A stretch of DNA of 64,000 nucleotides from Roseiarcus sp963783175 (lineage in GTDB: Bacteria; Pseudomonadota; Alphaproteobacteria; Rhizobiales; Beijerinckiaceae): the NCBI GenBank assembly GCA_963783175.1, contig CAWANG010000027.1, positions 1-64,000 on the forward strand, read 5' to 3'. Position numbers and translations under genes: made by a program. Below the pieces are notes generated by a model. The model ran no database searches. It saw nothing but the letters and a program-made list of their open reading frames with translations, and was not told where the DNA came from. This document shows, piece after piece, positions 37,523-45,186 of this stretch (position 1 is its first letter; the number at the start of each line of letters is the position of its first letter).

Positions 37523-37951
37523 ATGTGCTCGACCATCGTATCATCGGCAATCCTACCCTTCTTCTTCGCCGTTGTAGGATGGTTTGTGACCAGCTTCTTC
37601 GCAAAGCCCTTGATTGATTTTCTGAGCCTAAGAAGCCAAGTGCATGAGGAGATCATCTTTACGAACAATGTTGGCAAGATGGGTGAGCATACGGACGATT
37701 TTGGCAAGGCCGTCAAATCGCTTCGTCGTCTTGGGGCCAGGGTGCAGGCGGTGAACGAAAACGTCAGCATATTATCGCTCTCGCTGGTATTCCTTCCCTT
37801 GCGCTGGTTCCTTTTCAAGCAAGGGTATGATCTTAGGAAGGCAGGCCGAGGTTTGATCGGATTGTCCAATTCTCTGGCCGCGACCGAGGGCGGCCGTGCC
37901 TATGAGACAGAGTTGATTCGGGCGGCTTTGAAGCTCCCCCCTGCCGATTGA
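37523..37951 (+). CDS. Membrane-associated protein of unknown function
   Basis: 142 residues from ATG 37523 (GAAGGGA 9 bases upstream); a GTG at 37463 is an alternative. Hydrophobic segments ILPFFFAVVGWFVTSFFA near the start and ILSLSLVFLPLRWFLF in the middle, with a polar part (SQVHEEIIFTNNVGKMGEHT) between. AT-richer than the host genes. It follows the PD-(D/E)XK-like gene by 67 bases and may belong to the same cargo unit. Confidence 0.62.
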   Translation: MCSTIVSSAILPFFFAVVGWFVTSFFAKPLIDFLSLRSQVHEEIIFTNNVGKMGEHTDDFGKAVKSLRRLGARVQAVNENVSILSLSLVFLPLRWFLFKQGYDLRKAGRGLIGLSNSLAATEGGRAYETELIRAALKLPPAD

Positions 37952-37981
37952 TCGGGGTAAGCGAGTGCTGGTGCCTGGCGC

Positions 37982-38185
37982 ATGATCCGCATCGCGATCA
38001 GCGAGGCCGCATTCGCGGCGATCATCAAGACGATGCCGCTCGGCAACGTCGGCTACGAGAACGAGACCAACGAGCGCGGCGAGCGCTACGTCTGGTTAGC
38101 GCCCAACGTGGTCGACCGCCTCACGGCGCTGCGCGGCCCCGGCGAGAGCTACTCGGACGTGATCCTGCGGCTGGCGAGGCCGTGA
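37982..38185 (+). CDS. Small antitoxin-like protein (67 residues)
   Basis: MIRIAISEAAFAAIIKTMPL, a polar middle with NERGERYVWL, and the end VDRLTALRGPGESYSDVILR. The ending ESYSDVILRL is reminiscent of VapB-type antitoxins. Two further fragments encoding the same ending lie in reverse orientation at 38640-38690 and 39350-39400. No toxin gene was recognised next to it. Confidence 0.65.
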   Translation: MIRIAISEAAFAAIIKTMPLGNVGYENETNERGERYVWLAPNVVDRLTALRGPGESYSDVILRLARP

Positions 38186-38425
38186 AATGGCGGGGGAAGG
38201 AATACCGCGGTCAATCATGAATTTGGCCGCGACGATAAAGCTTTCGACGCCCCGCGGTGCGGGGCAGGCACCTCCCATCACCGCGGGTCCTCGCCAGCGA
38301 ACCGCCTTTTTGAAGGTGGCGGCCTGACCAGCCGAAGTCTAGACGATTCGGGCGTAGGGGCAGGGGCGCTCGGTGTCCAGCCTCGGAAACTACTCATGCG
38401 GGTCGAAACGAAACGGCCGCCAAGT

Positions 38426-38467
38426 CCAGACATGGCGGCGCTCGCGTCTGGGCCTTTTCGTTTTTTT
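38426..38467 (+). terminator. Rho-independent terminator
   Basis: CCAGAC (38426-38431) pairs with GTCTGG (38446-38451), followed by GCCTTTTCGTTTTTTT. The T-run reads on the plus strand, so it ends transcripts of the small genes before it. Confidence 0.65.
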
Positions 38468-38604
38468 GGACTCACGACCGGGACCGGCGTTCTCTCACCA
38501 TCCCACAAAAAGCCCCGCGGAAGACGGGGGATGGCTCGACCGCGGGCAATAGGCGCGCGCTGCGCAAGGGTGCAAGACGCGCCCAAGAGCCTGGTTGTTC
38601 CGGT

Positions 38605-38688
38605 CAAACAAGACGGCCGCCGAGGGCCCCGGCGGCGGTCACCCCTTCGCCCACCCTCAGGATGACGTCGCTGTAGCTTTCGCCGCGG
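38605..38688. repeat. Direct repeat copy 1 flanking a PEP-CTERM gene
   Basis: Starts CAAACAAGACGGCCGCCGAG and continues through CACCCCTTCGCC, CCTCAGGATGACGTCG and TGTAGCTTTCGCC. It aligns along its whole length, with scattered changes and a short gap, to 39310-39393. The minus strand encodes the end of an antitoxin-like small gene. Confidence 0.75.
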
Positions 38689-38700
38689 CCCGCGGAGCGA

Positions 38701-38728
38701 TTGACAGACTGTCAACAACTGTTAGCTT
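38701..38728 (+). promoter_or_regulatory. Candidate promoter/operator of the first PEP-CTERM gene
   Basis: TTGACAG-A-CTGTCAA (38701-38715) is a perfect 7-bp dyad that also provides a consensus -35 box (TTGACA). A -10 element may be TAGCTT near 38723. A repressor bound to the dyad would block the promoter. Only the dyad is clear. Confidence 0.45.
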
Positions 38729-38765
38729 TTTCTGACATGTCGGGCCGCTCGATCTTGGAGGGGCT

Positions 38766-39299
38766 ATGAAGCTTGCGCTCGCGGGATTGATCGCCTGGCT
38801 GGCGCTGTTTGCCGCCGCACCGGCGTCTTCGGCCTTGATTACTGTCGACTTCGTGATTGAGGGAGGCGGTTGGTTCCAAGAGACCGGAACTGGCTCGCCA
38901 TTCGGCCTGCCCGCTCAACCAACACTTCACGGCAGCTTAACGATCAACGACACAACCTCAAGCGGAGCGGCGTTCGTTGGTGTTGACTACGTTACAGGAA
39001 CGAAGACTTGGTCGGTGTCTGAAATAGATACGGCAGGTTCTGTCGTTAACTATAGCGGTCACGGCGTTGTGTCTAGCTTTGTGCTTGATTTTAATAGCCA
39101 GGACAACTTTATTATCTCAGACAATACGGTACAAATAAGCGATGGAACAAATGTCATCGCGTGCAATTTCTGCGTTAACTTCACTAACGCGAGTGTTCCC
39201 GAACCCTCGACATGGGCGATGACGCTGCTCGGCTTCGCGGGCCTCGGCTTTGTGGGTTATCGCCAACCGCAGAAATTCGCGCGCGCAGCGAGCGTCTGA
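38766..39299 (+). CDS. PEP-CTERM sorted exported protein
   Basis: 177 residues with GGAGGGG 3 bases before the ATG. Signal peptide (LIAWLALFAAAPASSALI), a threonine/serine-rich beta-type body, and the C-terminal sorting signal VPEPSTWAMTLLGFAGLGFV followed by GYRQPQ: PEP motif, hydrophobic helix and basic end. PEP-CTERM proteins are cleaved by an exosortase and usually go to the cell surface or exopolysaccharide. The exosortase is not in this window. The gene is flanked by two direct repeats. Confidence 0.88.
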   Translation: MKLALAGLIAWLALFAAAPASSALITVDFVIEGGGWFQETGTGSPFGLPAQPTLHGSLTINDTTSSGAAFVGVDYVTGTKTWSVSEIDTAGSVVNYSGHGVVSSFVLDFNSQDNFIISDNTVQISDGTNVIACNFCVNFTNASVPEPSTWAMTLLGFAGLGFVGYRQPQKFARAASV

Positions 39300-39309
39300 G
39301 CGACGGCCC

Positions 39310-39393
39310 CAAACAAAACGGCCGCCGAGTTCGGCCCCGGACGGCCCTCACCCCTTCGCCAGCCTCAGGATCACGTCGGTGTAGCTCTCGCCC
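39310..39393. repeat. Direct repeat copy 2 flanking a PEP-CTERM gene
   Basis: Homologous to 38605-38688: CAAACAAAACGGCCGCCGAG, then CACCCCTTCGCC, CCTCAGGATCACGTCG, TGTAGCTCTCGCCC. The minus strand reads RPGESYTDVILRLAKG then stop, the end of an antitoxin-like gene whose 5' part is missing. Confidence 0.75.
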
Positions 39394-39496
39394 GGTCGCG
39401 ACCCCGAGTTCAAAACGCGTTGAACTTTAGCCATTTTGCCACGTGGAGCCGTGCTTTAGTCTAATAGGTCACTCACACCATGGAAAGGTCAGTTAG

Positions 39497-39817
39497 ATGA
39501 ACAATATATCATTGGTCTTAGCGGCTGTCGCAACCGCGGCTATCATATTGTCGCCCGGCGCTAAGGCGACAACATTGTCGGTAACCCACCACTGCGATCC
39601 AAACTCCGGCGGCGTCTTGCCTTTTACGTGGCAATATCAAGCGACAATCACAGGCAGGAACTTCGTAGCAGATTACGTCAGTCCATATACCGGCGCGGAA
39701 ACACACGTTAGAGGTACAATACCACCTAATGGTGGAGAGACAGTACTTCACTTGACGGGAACGGCAGGCAATCCCAAATACACTACCGGTATTGCCCCGC
39801 CAAGGAACGCCATATAG
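39497..39817 (+). CDS. Small exported protein of unknown function
   Basis: 106 residues. A signal peptide is clear (ISLVLAAVATAAIILSPGAKA), followed by a short beta-rich body with HHCDPNSGGVLPFTWQYQAT. It lacks a PEP-CTERM tail, so it may be a truncated relative of the neighbouring genes, or an independent small secreted protein. Lower GC than the host. Confidence 0.55.
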   Translation: MNNISLVLAAVATAAIILSPGAKATTLSVTHHCDPNSGGVLPFTWQYQATITGRNFVADYVSPYTGAETHVRGTIPPNGGETVLHLTGTAGNPKYTTGIAPPRNAI

Positions 39818-40205
39818 CTTTCCCATCGTTGCGACGTTTGACCCTCCACCACGCTTTGCTGGAACGGGGTATCGCAATGATATGCTACGCCGGTGCCAAT
39901 TTACATTTCAGTGAGAAAAGAAGATTTTGAAGAGACGCCCCCTGGCGGCCTTCACGCCTTCGCCACATCACCGCCAGCGGGTCGAGCGCCGCCGCGGGGC
40001 AAGCCTTGCGCCCGCGCCGCCACTCATGCCGCGGCCGGCCCCGCCCTTCCAGCGCCTCGCCCACACCCTTTGCCCGCGCCGCCGCACGCCACCCCGAAGC
40101 CCGCCAGCGGCCCCATGCAAAGCCCAAACTCGCCCGGTGAGAACAAAGGCGCACACTTCTCGCCAGCCACACGGAGGAGATCGGCCGGCGAAACTCAAAC
40201 TCGAC
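39818..40205. other. Gap at the 3' end of the packaging module
   Basis: 388 bases. On the minus strand three very short overlapping frames occur between 40130 and 39885, coupled by TGA/ATG overlaps, with arginine- and proline-rich products. They may be small phage genes but codon use gives no support. No terminator seen. Confidence 0.4.
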
Positions 40206-40702
40206 TCACGCCGCCGCCTTCTCCTCGGCCTGCGGCTGATTGAAGTCGAGGGTCGAACCGGGATCCGCGACAAGTTCTCAACGAACCTCAACCACGCCTT
40301 CCCGGCCTTGCGCATCGGCGTGTACAGCGGCCCAGCGAATAGTGACGCGAACCCCGGCGCTAGCCCTAGTTCGTCAGTCTCGCGCAAAATTTTCGCCAGC
40401 ACCGGACTCAACGGCTGGCCGCGAACCGCGATCGGCGCAAACGCGCCGCCGCCCAAACGCACCCTGAGCGCCAACGCCTGCGCGTCGAGCGCCGCGACTT
40501 GCTCAGCGATGGCGGTCCCTTCCGCCAACATCAGCGCTTCGGCACACGCCCTGACTTCGTCCTCTGCGCGTGTCGCCGCAACCTGAGCCTCCCCCGCCGC
40601 GGCTTCGAGATCGCCTTGAGCAATCTCCGCAGCCAGCGCACGGTGGGCAAGCTCTCGCTCCGCAAGCGCGTTCGCCGTCAACGTCGGCGTGGACTCGAAC
40701 AT
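40206..40702 (-). pseudogene. Small phage protein of unknown function, frameshift near its end
   Basis: From ATG 40702: MFESTPTLTANALAERELAH, then a long alanine/glutamate-rich helix (ALAAEIAQGDLEAAAGEAQV), a likely coiled coil. Near 40262 the frame shifts; in the next frame the protein ends DPGSTLDFNQPQAEEKAAA with TGA at 40206-40208. About 165 residues. It follows the terminase on the same strand. It could be a scaffold- or portal-associated phage protein; I do not recognise the family. Confidence 0.6.
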
Positions 40703-42188
40703 CGGGGTCCTGCGCTGAAGCGCGCCGCTTCTTCTCCTCGGCCTCCTCGAACAGCGAGGGGACCGCCGGATTCCACGCCCGAACAAACTCGTCGACGATG
40801 TCGTCGCCCGTCGTCGCGCACAACGAGAGCGCCCCAGCGGCGGCGTTGCAGAGATCGTCGTGGTTGCGCTGGCCCGCAGGATGGTTGACGACGTCTCGGC
40901 CGATCGCCGATGTCTTGCGTTCCAGGTTCGCGAACTGCGTCACCAGCTTCTTTGAGTCCAAGAGCCGCGCACGGCCCGACGAGAACAGCGGCAAGGCGGA
41001 ATGTAAAGCTGCGATCGGTCAAGCTCGCTGTACACGTACTCAATGCCGTGTTGGGCAAACATCTCGATCGTGAAGCCCGCCCCAAACTTGTCGCCCGTCG
41101 CCTGCGCGACGCCGTAGGCCTTGAACAGCGCCGCAACCTCCGCGACTGCAGCGGCAGGCGAGAACGGCGGCGGCTTCTCATAAGCGACGTCGAGGACGAT
41201 CAACTCGCTCTCCTTGTGCGCAATGCCAGCGCAAAAGCTCTCGGTCCCGACGCCCGTTGCGCTGTCGACGAAGCCGACGTAGGTCATGTCGGGTCGAGGA
41301 GGCCGGACATAGACGCCCTGGTCGACGGCGCTCTCGATCAACTCGATCGAGACGTAGCTCGAAATGTCATCGCGGAACTGCCCGAGCCACTCAGCGCGGG
41401 CCGCCGCCGGGTCCGCCTCGACCTCACGCGCGATCATCGCCGGGTCGAGCGTCGGGTTAAGCTGGTCGCTGCGCGCTTGGATGACCAGGACGTTGGGGCT
41501 GTCTTTGCCGAAATGGTCCTTCCACATCTGGTACAGCAGCCCACGCTTCGCATAAGGCGTCGAGATGCCGATCAACATCGAGCCCGGCAACGTCGCAAGG
41601 CTCGGCATGATCGCCCTGTGAAGCTCGATGTCCGGCGAGACTGAGTTCTCGTCGCGGTAGAACGCAACCTCGTCGAGGATGGCCAAGAGCAGCGTCCGGC
41701 CACGCGCCTGCCGGTAGCTGTTCGTCGCAATGCTGATCGCGACGCGGTTGCTCAGTTCGATGCCCGACGCGGTCTCCCGCGTCACCATGCTCGCCAGGTC
41801 GTCGATCTCGCGAAAGTATGAGCGCGTGTACCCCTCGACGATCTTGGCTTGGTCGCGATCGCAAGCGAGGCACACGACGTGCGCCATCTCGCCAGGGCGA
41901 AGGCGGCCGAGGTGCGCCTGTTCGACTGCCGCAGCGTTCGCGGCGAGGAGAGAGGCGATCGAAATCCTTGCCGCAACGCCTGCCGGCTATGACGAACAGT
42001 TGCTTGACGCGCTGCTGGGGCGGCGCTCGCCCGCCCGAAAGCTCGCCCAAGACGATCAACTCCTGCGGCGTCATCGGCAGGGCGAAGGCGGCCTTGAGCA
42101 CAGCCTTCCACGCGTTCCAGCTATCGCCATCGAACCAACGGCCGAAGGCCTGCTCGTCGGTCATCGCGGTGATGACGTCGACCGTCAC
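40678..42188 (-). pseudogene. Phage terminase large subunit, two or three frameshifts
   Basis: GTG 42188 overlaps the upstream gene's TGA. The ATPase P-loop is in LFVIAGRRCGKD; the frame then shifts at the AAA/TTT run 41962-41964 to SIASLLAANAAAVEQAHLG. The Walker B is at TLLLAILDEVAFYRDE and the nuclease part contains YVGFVDSATGVGTESF. A second shift near 40995 leads to LPLFSSGRARLLDSKKLVTQ, FANLERKTSAIGRDVVNHPA and HDDLCNAAAGAL, the usual end of the family. The exact stop is unclear (about 40678). The enzyme packages DNA into phage heads. Confidence 0.85.
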
Positions 42189-42442
42189 CGCGTCGCACCC
42201 CGCTCTCGTTGACGACGCTCACGCTCCGCCACCAGCATCCAGGCGATCACCGCCGGCTCGGTGACGGTGAGCGTGACGCCGCCGCCACAGATCAGCCGGA
42301 GGGCGAGGACTTCACCGTCGATCTCGTCTGAAATGCCTTTTGCCGGGTACCGTGCACGTCGAGGAGGCCGGTCGAGAGGCGGCGAGGTGCTTCCACCCGT
42401 TCGGGCGCTGACCCCAGCCCCTGACACGCGCTGCCTGCTCAT
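42185..42442 (-). CDS. Small phage protein upstream of terminase
   Basis: 85 residues, in ATGA overlap with the gene before it and GTGA overlap with the terminase after it. Proline/arginine-rich start, then DEIDGEVLALRLICGGGVTL and EPAVIAWMLVAERERRQRER. No domain recognised. The tight coupling places it in the packaging operon. Confidence 0.6.
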   Translation of the reverse strand: MSRQRVSGAGVSARTGGSTSPPLDRPPRRARYPAKGISDEIDGEVLALRLICGGGVTLTVTEPAVIAWMLVAERERRQRERGATR

Positions 42443-42837
42443 GGCGTCGGCCTCCCGTATTTGGCGCTAAGCTTCTCGGCGAACGACTGGTGCGGCGCTG
42501 CGGTGCGCTGGGGCTTGCGCTTGAGCGCCGCAAAGACCCTCGTCTGCGCATTCGACAGGCGCGTCAGCGCTTCAAGATCGAGCGGCTCTCCCGAGGCCGA
42601 AAGCGCCTGAAGTTTCTCAGCTTGAACCGTCAGGCTCGCCGCAGTGCGGACTAAGGCACGTTCAGCCTCAGTAAGGTTTGCGAGCCCGCCAAGGGGTTCC
42701 GCGAGGCTCTGCATCAAATCACGAAGCCGCCGCGCCGGAGCGCTGCGCTGGTCGACGCCCCTCGCGTGCAATGAGGAGCCGTTGCTGACCCGGCTGCGGT
42801 AGCTCGGCAGACGCTCGGCGACCATAGTGGAACCCAA
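42439..42837 (-). CDS. Putative terminase small subunit-like protein
   Basis: 132 residues (TTG 42837; ATG 42825 would remove four). Helical, with RRLRDLMQSLAEPLGGLANL and TEAERALVRTAASLTVQAEK. It is the first gene of the packaging unit, the place of the small terminase subunit, which recognises the DNA to be packaged. The assignment rests on position, size and helical character. Confidence 0.55.
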   Translation of the reverse strand: MGSTMVAERLPSYRSRVSNGSSLHARGVDQRSAPARRLRDLMQSLAEPLGGLANLTEAERALVRTAASLTVQAEKLQALSASGEPLDLEALTRLSNAQTRVFAALKRKPQRTAAPHQSFAEKLSAKYGRPTP

Positions 42838-43228
42838 CGCTCGGCCACAGATCAGCGTTCACTGCCCCCCGCCGCCGCTCCGCCGATTCGCCGGCGCAAA
42901 GAGGAATTCGAGGGCAGCAGAAAAATTGGAGCATTGGTGCGGCTGCGTGCCCAGCGGGCTGGACGCCGGCGGCGCGCGCTGGACAGGGAGAAAATGAGGG
43001 TTGGCCGTTTACGAAGGAGCTACAAGACCGTGAGGTTGAGCAAAGACACAGAGGGCAACGGCTGAAACCATTCGCTGAAACCTTTGGCCGAGGCGACGAC
43101 CTAGCGGCCCCTTGACGCCGAGGTGTGCGAGATGTCGTCTTGACGCGCGTGTGTACACTTGTGCCTCAAACTCCGGAGTGAGCGTGCTGGTGACTAAGGC
43201 CAAATTCTCATTACGGGGGACTCAACGA
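42838..43228. other. Divergent gap between packaging module and second PEP-CTERM gene
   Basis: 391 bases. A plus-strand frame from about 42936 to 43066 is basic and unconvincing. The promoters of both divergent units must lie here; I see no clear operator. Confidence 0.4.
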
Positions 43229-43861
43229 ATGCTGCATCGACTGGCGATAGCAGTTCTGCTCGTCTTGGTTTCCGGCCTGATCTCCCAGCCCGCGTCTGCC
43301 GAGATTACCTCCGTGAGCGCCTCCGGACCCGGAGGGACCGTGTCGTCCCTCACGATCGACACAACAATTACGACAGACAACAGCGTCAACTTTGATGCTA
43401 CCTATACGTCCCCGACACGGATTGTCTTCACCCTGAGCGTCAACGGATCCGGAAGATATTTCATCGGCGTCCCCTTCGGGGTCATCACGAACGACACCGG
43501 TGCCGCCTTCTCGTCGTTCTATGCCCTCCTGGTGGGTGCGCCGGTTGGTACGACGTTCGGTGCAACGGGTTATGAGCTCAATGCGTTCCCCAACGGCACG
43601 ACCTTGAGCCCTCCATTTCCCAACGCGACGCAGGTGACCTTCAGCGGTCCGCCTGGGATCGGGGCCGGCGACATGACTTAGCTCTATGTCGGTTTTGCAA
43701 TTCCGGGTTCGGTGACGGGTTCGCAGACTTTCGAGGTCGTCTTGACGCCGACGGTTGTCCCGGAGCCCTCGACCTGGGCCATGCTGCTGCTCGGCTTCGC
43801 GGGCCTCGGCTATGCGGGGTATCGCCGGGCAAGAGCGGGGCACGCGACGCCGCCAGCCTAA
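43229..43861 (+). pseudogene. PEP-CTERM exported protein interrupted by an amber stop
   Basis: From ATG 43229: MLHRLAIAVLLVLVSGLISQ, a signal peptide ending QPASAEI, then a beta-rich body. In frame, GAC ATG ACT is followed by TAG at 43679-43681. Without that codon the same frame runs on (LYVGFAIPGSVTGSQTFEVV) to the full sorting signal VPEPSTWAMLLLGFAGLGYA plus GYRRARAGHATPPA and a TAA at 43859. So the sorting signal is cut off by one nonsense codon. The truncated product would be secreted but not sorted. Confidence 0.85.
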
Positions 43862-43913
43862 AACCCAATAAGCCGTCATCTCGTCTCGTGCGCCCAACCA
43901 GACTGGGGCGCAC

Positions 43914-44000
43914 GCCTCAAACCGCCTCAAAGCGCCTGATGAGGCAGGACGAGGCGCCTCATACCGCCTCACAACCCATGGGGTGGAGGCGGTTTGAGGC
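43914..44000. repeat. 15-bp perfect inverted repeat with internal palindromes
   Basis: GCCTCAAACCGCCTC (43914-43928) is repeated in reverse complement at 43986-44000 (GAGGCGGTTTGAGGC). Between them lie the hairpin GCCT-GATG-AGGC, the palindrome GAGGCGCCTC and further CCGCCTCA units. The region follows the second PEP-CTERM gene directly. Confidence 0.7.
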
Positions 44001-44483
44001 CTCGTGGAGAAGGACGCCCCTAGCGGCCCCGCTCCCGCGAGGGGTGGGGGTTATAGGGGGACACCACCGCACAACCGCCGCAAACCGCCGCATGCCAGTG
44101 TTATCAAGGTGTTGCTGCGAAAACGGAAAGACCGCCGCAGACCGCCGCAAGGAACCGCCGCAACATCGGCTTTTTTCGCTGTTAGGACAGGCGCTTACGC
44201 TATGCGGCGGTTCAGGTCCGCTCCGGAACCGCCGCAGGACCGCCGCAGACCAACTGGCGGTTGAAATTGCCTCGGAGGTCGGGGCTCGGGTTGTGTCGCC
44301 TCCTGCGCGGATTGCCACCGCGAGCGGTTCGCCCCGAAACGTATCTACAAGCCGCGGCGGGTCTCATCGACATTTCAGTCTTGTCAAAGTGTCGCTACGG
44401 ACGCAATACCGTCATCTGGCGATTGTAGGATAAAGTAGCGCATCGCGCTTATGTCGGCGACCCTATCGCAAGGAGGGGAAGTT
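44001..44483. other. Non-coding region with repeat cluster before the third PEP-CTERM gene
   Basis: An open frame covers 43888-44433 but its product is arginine/proline-rich and composed of repeats, so I do not call it. The region contains the ACCGCCGCA cluster and the promoter region of the gene at 44484. Confidence 0.5.
44074..44247. repeat. Cluster of eight ACCGCCGCA repeats (iteron-like)
   Basis: Copies of the 9-mer ACCGCCGCA start at 44074, 44084, 44131, 44141, 44154, 44228 and 44239, and one inverted copy (TGCGGCGGT) lies at 44203. Pairs are spaced 10, 10, 13 and 11 bases, close to one helical turn. A T-rich patch (GGCTTTTTTCG, 44168-44178) lies inside. The array is about 1 kb from the RepA-like helicase gene, as expected for an origin. 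Confidence 0.65.
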
Positions 44484-45182
44484 ATGACAATATATTTGCG
44501 CACCGCCGCCATTGTCGCGTTTATCCTCGGCACGGCCTCGACCGCTCAAGCCGTCACCGTCACAATCAATCTAGGGCTAAGCAACGAGGATTACGTTCTC
44601 TACGGCCAGGGTGCGTACGCCCCCGGGCTTGGTTCCTTCACCAATCAGCAGGGCTCGGAATCATACAATTCAGCCACGAACACAACAACGGACACGCTGA
44701 GCGGGTCCATCACCGGCTCCACGGACCCTGGGCTCGCCTCCGGCAGCTATGAGTTCGTGACGACCTACTTAGGCACGCCAATCGGCGCCGGCGGGACACA
44801 GATCCAGAGCGAGTCCAATCCGTCGAACCCGAACTTTTTCTTCTATAGTTTTTTAGCGCCTTCGGTGGATGTGACAGTGTATCTGACCGGGACGCCCGAT
44901 GGGAGCTATACGATACCGCTTGTCACCAACGGGGCCTTTGATGGTCCGGGTTTTAGTTTCTTTACTCCCAGCGATACTTGTTCCGGGCTCACCACCTTGC
45001 CGTGCTCGCAGAACAATGTGGGACTAACTCCCGGCTCTTCCTTCTCTGGAGCCGCCGAGATTACAATCACGACCAACGTCCCTGAGCCCTCCACCTGGGC
45101 GATGATGCTGCTCGGCTTCGCGGGCCTCGGCTATGCAGGGTATCGGCGTGTAAGAGCGGGGCACGCTGCGCTCGCCGCCTAG
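44484..45182 (+). CDS. PEP-CTERM sorted exported protein
   Basis: 232 residues from ATG 44484 with AAGGAGGGG 8 bases upstream. Signal peptide ending ASTAQAVTV; body rich in Thr, Ser, Asn and Gly (SYNSATNTTTDTLSGSITGS); two cysteines close to each other (DTCSGLTTLPCSQ). The C-terminus VPEPSTWAMMLLGFAGLGYA then GYRRVRAGHAALAA is a complete sorting signal, nearly identical to that of the broken gene 1.3 kb upstream. Intact. It ends 4 bases before the convergent helicase gene. Confidence 0.9.
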   Translation: MTIYLRTAAIVAFILGTASTAQAVTVTINLGLSNEDYVLYGQGAYAPGLGSFTNQQGSESYNSATNTTTDTLSGSITGSTDPGLASGSYEFVTTYLGTPIGAGGTQIQSESNPSNPNFFFYSFLAPSVDVTVYLTGTPDGSYTIPLVTNGAFDGPGFSFFTPSDTCSGLTTLPCSQNNVGLTPGSSFSGAAEITITTNVPEPSTWAMMLLGFAGLGYAGYRRVRAGHAALAA

Positions 45183-45186
45183 CCTA

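Larger units (their letters stand above)
38186..38700. other. Gap with terminator-like hairpin and first copy of a direct repeat
   Basis: No gene with normal codon use. It holds the hairpin at 38426-38467 and the repeat copy at 38605-38688, whose minus strand encodes RGESYSDVILRVGEG, a remnant of the small antitoxin-like family. Confidence 0.55.

Noticed and set aside
38701..38765. Sigma-54 promoter for the PEP-CTERM gene, as known for PrsR-controlled genes
   Set aside because: No TGGCAC-N5-TTGCW pattern is present in the region.
43229..43861. Stop-codon readthrough of the PEP-CTERM gene as a designed feature
   Set aside because: No recoding signal was seen and other genes in the region carry plain lesions, so a nonsense mutation is simpler.
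44064..44250. CRISPR array
   Set aside because: The unit is only 9 bp, spacings are uneven (10 to 49 bases), one copy is inverted, and no cas genes are present.
43888..44433. A 181-codon gene upstream of the third PEP-CTERM gene
   Set aside because: The product is repeat-driven and Arg/Pro-rich, with no ribosome site; the DNA repeats explain the open frame better.
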